64,000 nucleotides of DNA, taken from contig NZ_FNAI01000010.1 of assembly GCF_900101875.1 (NCBI RefSeq), positions 124,001-188,000 on the forward strand, given 5' to 3'. The notes under the pieces are model-generated. The model was not told where the DNA came from. It worked only from the letters and a program-made list of their open reading frames with translations, and ran no database searches. This document shows positions 56,251-64,000 of the stretch, in pieces (position 1 is the first letter of the stretch; each line of letters starts with the position of its first letter). Made by a program: the position numbers and the translations under genes. The DNA comes from Mucilaginibacter pineti (GTDB taxonomy: Bacteria; Bacteroidota; Bacteroidia; Sphingobacteriales; Sphingobacteriaceae).

Positions 56251-59200
56251 ATGGCTTACAATACACTTCAAAAATTAACCGGCAATATAGCCGCGATACG
56301 TATTGCACTTGCTTACAAGCAAGGCGAGAAGATCAGCGAGTCGGATAAATCGGCATTGCAAGCCTACGCAGGTTTTGGCGGTATTGCGCCTATCCTTTAT
56401 CCCAATGGCCCGGTTGAAAGCTGGCAGGAAAACGGTGCCAGTGCAGCGGATCTGAAATTATACCATCCGATGATGGGCTTCCATGAATTGCTGCAAAATG
56501 AGCTTTCAGAAAAGGATTATAAAAGTACCATTGATTCCTTAAAGAATAGTCGGCTTACCGCTTTTTACACACCGGAGTTTGTACCACAAATTCTATTTCA
56601 AGCCTTAAAGCAACAGGGCATTTCGCCTAAACGTATTTATGAACCCAGCGCAGGTGCAGGCATCTTTGTAAGTGAAGCTGACAGAGCATTCCCTGACGCG
56701 GAAAGAATAACCGCTGTGGAAAAAGATGTAATCACCGGGAAGGTTTTACAGGCATCAAGCAGTCTCAACAAAGTAACTACCAAAGTACACATCAGCGGAT
56801 TTGAAAATACAACTACCAATGATAATGGAACGCACGATTTAATTACCAGTAACATCCCATTCGGTAATTTTTCCGTTTACGACCCCACGATTAAAGAAGC
56901 CGGTTTAACGGGAAAAATACATAACTACTTTTTTGCAAAGGGGTTGGATAAGCTGGCTGATGGCGGGCTGATGGCGTACATCACAACGGATGGTTTTTTA
57001 AATAGCCCTTCCAACAAACCTGCACGCGAATATCTTTTCAATCACGCTGATTTTGTCAGCCTGGTGGTCATGCCGGATAATTTGATGAAAGAGACCGGGG
57101 GTACCGAAGCGCCTAACCATTTTCTTATTGTTCAAAAGAGGTGGGATAAAACTGCGCTGAATGAAAACGAGAAATTACTCATTGAGGCGATCCCGCAGAA
57201 GAATGAATCAGGCAGTTTTTTCCAGAACGCCTATATCGTAAATGCCTCAGATGGCATTATGATGGGTGAGGCTCAGGCAGGCACGAATCAATATGGTAAG
57301 GCACAACAACAAGTATGGCATCATGGTGATCTCGACCTGCTGCGTGAACCTTTGCTAACCCTATTAAATAAAGATTTTACAAGCAATTTTAAGGCGGACT
57401 TATTCCCCGCTTTCGAAATAGCGCAACAAATCATTACTGCTGATGAAAAGAAAAAATTTACTTTCCTTCCAGTGCCGGAAAGCAAACCGGTGGTAGCCCC
57501 GGTACAATTAGGGTTATTCGATACCACGCCCGTTGAAGATATCAATCGTTCGTTCGACTATATTGACGAGAATGATAGCCGCTATATTCAAAAACAAAGT
57601 GCAAGGATCATCAGCACTATTAAGACAGAAGATCAGCCCGACCACGAGAGTGTCTTGTTGCTTACCGCAAGAGCCATAAGGGGTAATTTTTATCTCTATA
57701 AACTAAAATCCAACGTTGAAGAATTAAAACTCAATGACCGTTGGATCAATGCTACCCAACTTTTAACTGAACTTAAGAACGTATCTGCTGACCTCCAGCA
57801 ATTCGACCATACCTTTATTTATCAGGGAGACAGAAGCATGGAAGATAGTTTTGCCCTGAAAACTGCACCGGCCAAGTCGTTCCCAGATTTAAAACCGATT
57901 TACAAAAACGGCGCTCTGGTTGAATTTGGAGGAGCGATCGGCCTCTTATCCGAAATAGGAAAGGTAAGCGGCCAGGCGTTTTTTACTCCCTTGAATGATC
58001 AAAAGCACTTTGAGTTTTATAAGGCATATATCCCGTTGAGGGATAGCTATCTTGAACTTTTTAAGGCCGAAGCTGAGGATAGCATGAATATGAGCCATCA
58101 TAAACTTCGTGACACCCTGAACGATGCTTATGAAAAGTTTGAAAAACAATTCGGGAAAATAAACCAACAAGCCAACCGCAGGCTTATCCTTTCGGATGAG
58201 GCTTTTGGCTTAAACGTCCTTTCTTCACTGGAAAGAAGGGAAAACAATACTTATGTCCAATCAGATATTTTTTCGGTTAACCTTAACCGGAATGAATTGG
58301 CATATTTCAGAACTGAAGAGCCATTGGAGGCGCTCGCCCATTGCCTGAATATTAAAGGGTATGTGGATACCGCTTTTATTGCTGAAATCACCAATACCAG
58401 CGAGCCACAGGCTATTGTTGGACTTGGCGACCATATCTACCAGAACCCGATCCATAACCGGTGGGAAACAAAAGACCAATTCCTGAGCGGAAACGTAGTA
58501 GCAAAGCTTGAACAGGTAACGATTATTGCGGAAGAACAACCTGCCATCCTTCAGTTTCAACGGAGCCTGGAAGCGCTGGCCGGTGTGCAGCCCGAAAAGA
58601 TACCGTTCGAGTTACTCGATTTCAACTTGGGCGAACGCTGGATGCCGGTTTCTTACTTTGAACGGTTTGCAAAGGACCTTTTTGAAACCGATACAAAGAT
58701 AAACTACTTGCCCTCTCTTGATACATTCAAGGTAACGCCGTCAAGGCGTAACGCAAAGATCGATGAACAATATGCCATCATGCCTAAATCCGGTAAAAAG
58801 ATGTATGGCTACACGTTATTAGAAAACGCCCTTGAAAATACTGCCCCCTTTTTTACGTACGAGGTAGATATGGGCGATAAAAAAGTGCGCCTGCCCGATA
58901 ATGAAGCCACCCAACTGGCACATCAAAAAATTGAAAGTATTCGTAGCGGCTTTATCGATTGGTTACAGGAGTTACCTGATGAAGACAAACAAAGGCTTGA
59001 AAAAATTTATAACGAAACCTTTAACTGTTACCGGTTAAGGGAATATAATGGTAGCCACCTGACATTCCCCGGACTGGACAGGGCTGCCCTTGGCATCAAG
59101 GATCTATATGATTCACAGAAAGATTCGGCATGGCGAATTGTTCAAAACCGTGGCGCCTTGGTAGATCATGAAGTCGGGCTTGGCAAGACCCTTACCATGA

Positions 59201-61806
59201 TCGTTGCCTCACAGGAATTAAAAAGGCTCGGCATTGTCAACAAGCCGTCGATCCTTGCCTTGAAGGCAAACGTTGACCAGATCAGGGATACATTCCGTAA
59301 GGCTTATCCGGCGGCACGTATACTGGCACCCAATGAGAATGATTTCGAACCTGCCAAAAGGATACGCCTGTTCCATGAGATCAAAGCCAATAACTGGGAC
59401 TGTATCATTTTGACCCATGACCAGTTCGGAAAAATCCCGCAATCTCCCGATATACAACAGCAGATCTTGGGAGATGAACTGAATAATATTGAAGCAGACC
59501 TGCAAACACTTAAAAGTCTTGGTGGGGATATTTCTAAAATGATGCTCAAAGGCTTGGAGATCCGTAAGGTCAACCTTATCGGTAAGCTAAAAGCGATTGA
59601 AGATGCTATTGAAAAGAAACAGGATTTGGGCATCAATTTTAGCGAAATGGGCATCGATCATTTATTTATCGATGAATCACACAAATTCAAAAACCTGACT
59701 TTCACCACACGACACAGTCGGGTGGCAGGTTTAGGCAATCAGGAAGGTAGCCAAAAAGCACTTAATATGCTTTTTGCCATACGCACCTTACAAGAGAAAT
59801 TCGATGCAGATATGTGCGTATCATTTTTGAGTGGAACGCCGATCTCTAACAGCCTGACGGAACTATACTTGATCTTTAAGTACCTGCGTCCCAAAGAACT
59901 GGAACGCCAACGCATTGAAAACTTTGATGGATGGGCAGCTGTCTTCGCGCGAAAGACAACAGACTTTGAGTTTTCTGTAACCAATGAGATCATTGCTAAA
60001 GAGCGTTTCCGCCATTTTATTAAGGTGCCGGAACTGGCAATGTTTTACAACGAAATAACGGACTATAAAACCGCCAAACATATCAACCTGGATAAACCCG
60101 CTTTGGACGAGGTTTTGTTTAATATTAAACCAACGCCTGCACAACAGGAATTTATTCAAAAGCTGATGGTATTTGCCCGCACGGGTGATGCCGAGATACT
60201 TGGTAGGGAGAAGCTGACGGAATCGGAAGATAAAGCACGGATGCTGATTGCTACAAATTATGCCAAGAAGATGTCTGCTGACATGCGGCTCATCGACCCC
60301 GTTCAATATGGAGACCATCCGGATAGCAAAGTGAGTGTATGCGCAAGGAACGTGGCGGAGTGGTATGAAAAAAGTAAAATCCATAAAGGCACCCAGATCA
60401 TCTTTTCCGATATCGGTACACCTAAGCCCGGTGCGTTCAATATCTATGATGCGCTGAAAGATAAGCTGGTACAGGATTTCAATATCCCCGCCAGCGAGAT
60501 CACTTTTATCCATAACTGGACGGAAAAGAAAAAACCAGAACTGTTCCGCAAAATGAACCGCGGTGAGATACGTATCCTGATCGGTAGTACGGAAAAGGCC
60601 GGCACTGGGCTTAACGTACAAAACCGGATAGTAGCCATGCATCACATGGATATACCGTGGAAGCCATCGGAACTGGAGCAACGCAACGGACGGGGTGCGA
60701 GACAAGGCAATACTATTGCCAAAGAATTTTATGGCAACAAGGTCATGAACTTTATCTATGCGGTTGAACAATCGCTTGATAACTATAAGTTCAACCTGCT
60801 TAAAAACAAACAGCTTTTCATCTCGCAGATGAAAAACAATGAATTGAGTGTCCGGACTATTGATGAAGGTGCTATGGATGAAAAGAGCGGTATGAACTTC
60901 TCTGAATACATCGCCATTCTTAGCGGGGATACCTCACTGCTGGACAAAAGTAAACTGGAGAAGAAAGTAGCCGTACTGGAAAGCTTAAAAACGGCGCATT
61001 TCAGGGATGTTTCACGCAGCAGAACACAAATGGATCGGCTTATTTCAGGTAGGGAATACAATATTGATATACTAGACAAATTAACTCAGGATGAAAGCAG
61101 TTATAAAGCATTGCTTACCTACGAGAAAGACGGTGCTAAACAGAACCCCATTCAACTTATTGGTGTAAACAACGCAGACCCTGTAAAAATAGGCAAGCAC
61201 ATTATCGGCATGTACCAGAACTGGCAACCATCCGGTGGCATGGACAGATTGGAGGTCGGTAAGCTGTATGGTATGGATCTTTTTATTGTCCATCACAAAA
61301 CCCTAAAAGGTTTTGATAAAAAAGAGAATGCCATCTATGATCGTTCCAATTCATTTTATGCCCAAAGCCCTGCAACCGGAATCGCTTATAATTACAATGA
61401 TGGGGCGCCTAATATTGACAATCCCAAAATCGCAGCACGGCATTTTTTAAATGCTATTGACCGGGTAACCAGCATTAAAGAGCAATATCAGAAAAGAGTG
61501 GATGAAGCTAATGCGGAGATCCCTATGCTGGAAAAAGTGATTGAAAGGCCATTTGATAAAGAAGCTGAACTCCGTGAAATGAAAAGTGAGCTGTCCCTTT
61601 TAGAAAAAGAAATTGCTGCTAAGATCCTGGAGAAAAAAATGTTGGAAACCGGCACACCTCCTGATTCTTCCCAAACAAATACTGTATTAGAAATCGCACC
61701 AGCGGACAGTGAAAAAAAGGATGCCCTAATAGTGCCATTTGTGCAACAGGAAAAATCGATTCAAATTATTGAACGGCCGGTCAGGGCCAAAGGAATGGGA
61801 CTTTAA
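56251..61806 (+). CDS. Giant N6-methylase-like / SNF2-type helicase protein of conjugative elements
   Basis: 1,851 residues. An N-terminal adenine-methylase fold (YEPSAGAGIFVSEA as SAM motif; N201-I-P-F in place of the usual NPPY) precedes a long middle region. The SF2 helicase part has G976-L-G-K-T980 (Walker A), D1141-E-S-H (Walker B), FLSGTPISNS (motif III) and Q1477-R-N-G-R-G-A-R-Q (motif VI), then a coiled C-terminal 300 residues. Such proteins resemble DarB-like anti-restriction factors and probably protect or remodel transferred DNA. The altered NPPY leaves methylase activity uncertain. Confidence 0.85.
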   Translation: MAYNTLQKLTGNIAAIRIALAYKQGEKISESDKSALQAYAGFGGIAPILYPNGPVESWQENGASAADLKLYHPMMGFHELLQNELSEKDYKSTIDSLKNSRLTAFYTPEFVPQILFQALKQQGISPKRIYEPSAGAGIFVSEADRAFPDAERITAVEKDVITGKVLQASSSLNKVTTKVHISGFENTTTNDNGTHDLITSNIPFGNFSVYDPTIKEAGLTGKIHNYFFAKGLDKLADGGLMAYITTDGFLNSPSNKPAREYLFNHADFVSLVVMPDNLMKETGGTEAPNHFLIVQKRWDKTALNENEKLLIEAIPQKNESGSFFQNAYIVNASDGIMMGEAQAGTNQYGKAQQQVWHHGDLDLLREPLLTLLNKDFTSNFKADLFPAFEIAQQIITADEKKKFTFLPVPESKPVVAPVQLGLFDTTPVEDINRSFDYIDENDSRYIQKQSARIISTIKTEDQPDHESVLLLTARAIRGNFYLYKLKSNVEELKLNDRWINATQLLTELKNVSADLQQFDHTFIYQGDRSMEDSFALKTAPAKSFPDLKPIYKNGALVEFGGAIGLLSEIGKVSGQAFFTPLNDQKHFEFYKAYIPLRDSYLELFKAEAEDSMNMSHHKLRDTLNDAYEKFEKQFGKINQQANRRLILSDEAFGLNVLSSLERRENNTYVQSDIFSVNLNRNELAYFRTEEPLEALAHCLNIKGYVDTAFIAEITNTSEPQAIVGLGDHIYQNPIHNRWETKDQFLSGNVVAKLEQVTIIAEEQPAILQFQRSLEALAGVQPEKIPFELLDFNLGERWMPVSYFERFAKDLFETDTKINYLPSLDTFKVTPSRRNAKIDEQYAIMPKSGKKMYGYTLLENALENTAPFFTYEVDMGDKKVRLPDNEATQLAHQKIESIRSGFIDWLQELPDEDKQRLEKIYNETFNCYRLREYNGSHLTFPGLDRAALGIKDLYDSQKDSAWRIVQNRGALVDHEVGLGKTLTMIVASQELKRLGIVNKPSILALKANVDQIRDTFRKAYPAARILAPNENDFEPAKRIRLFHEIKANNWDCIILTHDQFGKIPQSPDIQQQILGDELNNIEADLQTLKSLGGDISKMMLKGLEIRKVNLIGKLKAIEDAIEKKQDLGINFSEMGIDHLFIDESHKFKNLTFTTRHSRVAGLGNQEGSQKALNMLFAIRTLQEKFDADMCVSFLSGTPISNSLTELYLIFKYLRPKELERQRIENFDGWAAVFARKTTDFEFSVTNEIIAKERFRHFIKVPELAMFYNEITDYKTAKHINLDKPALDEVLFNIKPTPAQQEFIQKLMVFARTGDAEILGREKLTESEDKARMLIATNYAKKMSADMRLIDPVQYGDHPDSKVSVCARNVAEWYEKSKIHKGTQIIFSDIGTPKPGAFNIYDALKDKLVQDFNIPASEITFIHNWTEKKKPELFRKMNRGEIRILIGSTEKAGTGLNVQNRIVAMHHMDIPWKPSELEQRNGRGARQGNTIAKEFYGNKVMNFIYAVEQSLDNYKFNLLKNKQLFISQMKNNELSVRTIDEGAMDEKSGMNFSEYIAILSGDTSLLDKSKLEKKVAVLESLKTAHFRDVSRSRTQMDRLISGREYNIDILDKLTQDESSYKALLTYEKDGAKQNPIQLIGVNNADPVKIGKHIIGMYQNWQPSGGMDRLEVGKLYGMDLFIVHHKTLKGFDKKENAIYDRSNSFYAQSPATGIAYNYNDGAPNIDNPKIAARHFLNAIDRVTSIKEQYQKRVDEANAEIPMLEKVIERPFDKEAELREMKSELSLLEKEIAAKILEKKMLETGTPPDSSQTNTVLEIAPADSEKKDALIVPFVQQEKSIQIIERPVRAKGMGL

Positions 61807-61817
61807 AAAACAAGATT

Positions 61818-62627
61818 ATGGAACAGGAACGCATATTACCAACACACATTATTTCAGGGACAACATTTATTATCGACGTTCAAAATGAGCAGTTAAGAGA
61901 GCTTGGACGGCCTGATAATATTATCAGCTTTAATGAAATGGCCTACAGCAGATCCGGCTATCGTTTTGATTTCAACAAGGAATTAAAAAACATACCGGTC
62001 TCTTTTGTCAACGGGTATGAAACTATCCACTTGCCCAATATGACAGAACTTGACCCATTGGGTATGGCCCAGAAATATGGGATAAGTGAAATAGAGATCA
62101 TTCGTAAAAAAGACGTTGATATAATGGTCGATCAACAGCAATTAGCCCAACGGGAGCGAGGGCAATTACCGGTTATTGAAATTAAGGGACATCTATTTTA
62201 TGTTGACCTTGTAATGGATTCACTGAGGCCTAAGGATGATTTTGCTACCGCCGGCATTCGGTTTAATGATATTGATGATTACTTTCTTGAAAGTAGTAAC
62301 CACTATCGCATTCCTTATAACCCTGCAACACATTCATTTGAAGATCTCGATTACGAAAACATCAAGGCTATACCAAAGGGAATTATTATCGTGGATATTC
62401 CTTGGCAACAACATTTAGACCCGATCGCTTACGCAAGGATTCATGGCTTTGACAAGGATCAGATACTTCGGGAAAGCCCTATCCAATTGCACATGAAGGC
62501 GCATGAGGCATCATGGGATGATACGCCCATCAAGCAGATCATTGCCAAAAATTTAAAGCGGGATTTGGGCAGTGAACAAGAGCAATCCCCCGATAAACCC
62601 CAACGCAAAAGAGGCCGGGGATTATAA
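61818..62627 (+). CDS. Conjugation-associated DUF3945/DUF4099-like protein with two domain copies
   Basis: 269 residues containing the small transfer domain twice: about 10-105 (TFIIDVQNEQLREL...LDPLGMAQKYG) and 115-220 (LFYVDLVMDSLRPKDD...LDPIAYARIHG), ending in a basic RKRGRG tail. Starts 11 bp after the helicase gene. Confidence 0.65.
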   Translation: MEQERILPTHIISGTTFIIDVQNEQLRELGRPDNIISFNEMAYSRSGYRFDFNKELKNIPVSFVNGYETIHLPNMTELDPLGMAQKYGISEIEIIRKKDVDIMVDQQQLAQRERGQLPVIEIKGHLFYVDLVMDSLRPKDDFATAGIRFNDIDDYFLESSNHYRIPYNPATHSFEDLDYENIKAIPKGIIIVDIPWQQHLDPIAYARIHGFDKDQILRESPIQLHMKAHEASWDDTPIKQIIAKNLKRDLGSEQEQSPDKPQRKRGRGL

Positions 62628-62647
62628 ACTATTCAACAAAAATTATC

Positions 62648-62968
62648 ATGGCAAATAGTGTATATCAAATCAATAAGGGCATTAACAAAAGCATCGAATT
62701 TAAAGGGCTCAAAGCACAATACATCTGGTATTTAGGTGCCGGGATACTTGCACTGATGATCCTTTTTATTGTGCTATATATCATCGGTATTAGTCAATAC
62801 ATCTGTATGGCAATCGCACTACTAGGCGGGTCTGGCCTGGTTTACAAGCTTTATGGCATGAGCAACAAATATGGTGCACATGGCATGATGAAAACAATGG
62901 CAGGAAGAAGCATTCCAAAGGTGGTGCGTTGTAACAGCAGGAAAATATTTTTAAAAATCAAACAGTAA
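62648..62968 (+). CDS. traF: TraF-type conjugation protein (DUF4133)
   Basis: 106 residues with two membrane helices in the middle (YIWYLGAGILALMILFIVLY; YICMAIALLGGSGLVYKLY) and the INKGINKSIEFKGLKAQYI opening that defines DUF4133. VirB3-like inner-membrane component of the mating apparatus. Its order before TraG is conserved in Bacteroidetes. Confidence 0.85.
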   Translation: MANSVYQINKGINKSIEFKGLKAQYIWYLGAGILALMILFIVLYIIGISQYICMAIALLGGSGLVYKLYGMSNKYGAHGMMKTMAGRSIPKVVRCNSRKIFLKIKQ

Positions 62969-62973
62969 CCATT

Positions 62974-63429
62974 ATGGAAGAAAATAGTCCTGAAAAACTT
63001 GACGAGGAAACCATGCAAACAAAAATTCCAGATAAAAGTCAGCCTGCATCCAAAGATGAAATGGCCGGAATAGAGATAGATGACGACGTGTATTTTTTCG
63101 TCGACTTTGTTAAGCTGCAAGTACGCGAACATGCAAACCCAGACAACATTATACCATTTTCCAAAATGAAAGATACCGGGACACACTATGAATTTATGTA
63201 TGATCCTCTTACACGTACAATTTCGTCATCGGCATCACGACAAAATTATAAAGTGAGTTTTCGGAATATAACGAAACTTCATCCGGATGCAGTGGCCCGT
63301 ATTTATAAAGTACCCCTCGAAGAAGTGAAAAAGCGTAATGACAAAGAATTCTTTCGGGATTTAAACCAGATAAGGCAGGGGGAAAAGAAAGAAGTAAAAC
63401 AACAAAAGAAGCGCGGTATGCGCATGTAG
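62974..63429 (+). CDS. Conjugation-associated DUF3945/DUF4099-like protein, single copy
   Basis: 151 residues: a charged start, then one transfer domain (YFFVDFVKLQVREHANPDN ... LHPDAVARIYKV) and a basic tail. It sits between traF and traG, where most known elements have no gene, so it looks like an added copy. 5 bp after traF. Confidence 0.6.
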   Translation: MEENSPEKLDEETMQTKIPDKSQPASKDEMAGIEIDDDVYFFVDFVKLQVREHANPDNIIPFSKMKDTGTHYEFMYDPLTRTISSSASRQNYKVSFRNITKLHPDAVARIYKVPLEEVKKRNDKEFFRDLNQIRQGEKKEVKQQKKRGMRM

Positions 63430-63458
63430 TTATTAAATCATCAAAAGAAAAGTGTAGC

Positions 63459-64000
63459 ATGGAAAAGTGGTTGGATGATGTGATGCCGGTTCTCGGCATC
63501 GAACACGATTGTATTATAAGTAAACAAGGGGATATTACCCTGGCTTACAAAGTTACCTTACCGGAAATATTTACACTTTCCGACAATGAGTATGAAAGCT
63601 TTCACCAGGCATGGGTGAAGGCGATTAAAGTTCTGCCCAAACATAGCATCTTGCACAAACAGGACTGGTTTATCGATAGCAAGTATAAGCCTGATTTTGG
63701 AGGGAAGGATGATAGTTTCCTATCACGAAGTTCAGAACGCTTCTTTAATGAAAGGCCGTTCCTGAACCATAGCTGTTATATCTTTTTGACTAAGAAACCA
63801 AAAGGAAGAAAGGACGGCAGTTCCTTGTTTTCAAACTTATTGCGTAAATCCATCGTCCCGGAACAAACGCTGAACCACACGCTCGTACAGGATTTCATGG
63901 ATAGTTGCGGGCAATTCAAACAGATACTTGAAGACAGTGGGTTTGTAAAAATGACACGTCTCCGTGATGATGACATTTATAGTCATAAGCGTAAAATGGG
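63459..64000 (+). CDS. traG: TraG conjugation ATPase (VirB4-like), N-terminal part
   Basis: The frame from the ATG at 63459 is open to the window edge (180 codons). The start MEKWLDDVMPVLGIEHDCIISKQGDITLAYKV matches the DUF3875 N-terminus of TraG/VirB4-like ATPases. The NTPase domain lies outside the window. It powers assembly of the mating channel. Confidence 0.85.
   Translation, partial: MEKWLDDVMPVLGIEHDCIISKQGDITLAYKVTLPEIFTLSDNEYESFHQAWVKAIKVLPKHSILHKQDWFIDSKYKPDFGGKDDSFLSRSSERFFNERPFLNHSCYIFLTKKPKGRKDGSSLFSNLLRKSIVPEQTLNHTLVQDFMDSCGQFKQILEDSGFVKMTRLRDDDIYSHKRKM

Overview
The window comes from a member of the Bacteroidota, most likely the Sphingobacteriaceae (Pedobacter/Mucilaginibacter type). 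The evidence is a FecR/SusC/SusD/TlpA locus, LytTR regulators with membrane-spanning N-termini, WG-repeat and DKNYY-type envelope proteins, RteC, and Bacteroidetes-type Tra proteins. The whole window looks like accessory DNA: orphan genes, many small secreted or membrane proteins, several broken genes, and the start of a conjugative element. No rRNA, tRNA or CRISPR array was seen.

Region 1 (about 0.1-9.4 kb) is a defence-like and peptide-maturation island. After a membrane LytTR regulator come a cyclase-homology protein, a large protein pairing a DNA-sensing-type region with a C-terminal PD-(D/E)XK nuclease, and a frameshifted one-helix membrane protein. A two-gene minus-strand pair with a second nuclease-like fold follows. 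The most striking unit is a four-gene operon at 5.4-9.4 kb: a CHAT caspase-like protease, a graspetide precursor with a microviridin-like leader and four Thr/Asp-rich core repeats, its MvdC/MvdD-type ATP-grasp ligase, and a three-helix membrane protein.

Region 2 (9.4-14.1 kb) is a damage-response mutagenesis cassette: a LexA-like repressor diverging from a DinB polymerase, followed by a DnaE-type gene. The dnaE copy is dead. It carries two frameshifts and an internal deletion that removes the catalytic aspartate region.

Region 3 (14.1-26.8 kb) is a mix: a GNAT acetyltransferase, an NmrA/HxlR divergent pair, DUF1810, lipoproteins, a second LytTR membrane regulator, an ECF sigma factor, a SUFU-domain protein with a broken partner, and HEAT, WG and LRR-like proteins.

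Region 4 (27.0-40.4 kb) combines a FecR-SusC-SusD-TlpA operon with a class I lanthipeptide-type locus. A full-length LanB dehydratase lies on the minus strand. A LytS/LytTR-type two-component system sits next to it, and beyond that lies a 47-residue precursor candidate with a strong Shine-Dalgarno and its own terminator. No LanC cyclase or dedicated exporter is visible nearby.

Region 5 (40.7-52.8 kb) is a run of mostly single, poorly characterised secreted or membrane proteins, including a DKNYY protein, a rhomboid protease and a seven-repeat lipoprotein.

Region 6 (52.8-64.0 kb) is the left part of a Bacteroidetes conjugative transposon: RteC on the minus strand, a 660-bp control region with palindromes, then the plus-strand operon. 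That operon holds a TraE-type pilin (DUF4134), DUF1896, a giant methylase-helicase, four copies of a small transfer-associated domain in three proteins, TraF (DUF4133), and TraG, which is cut by the window edge.
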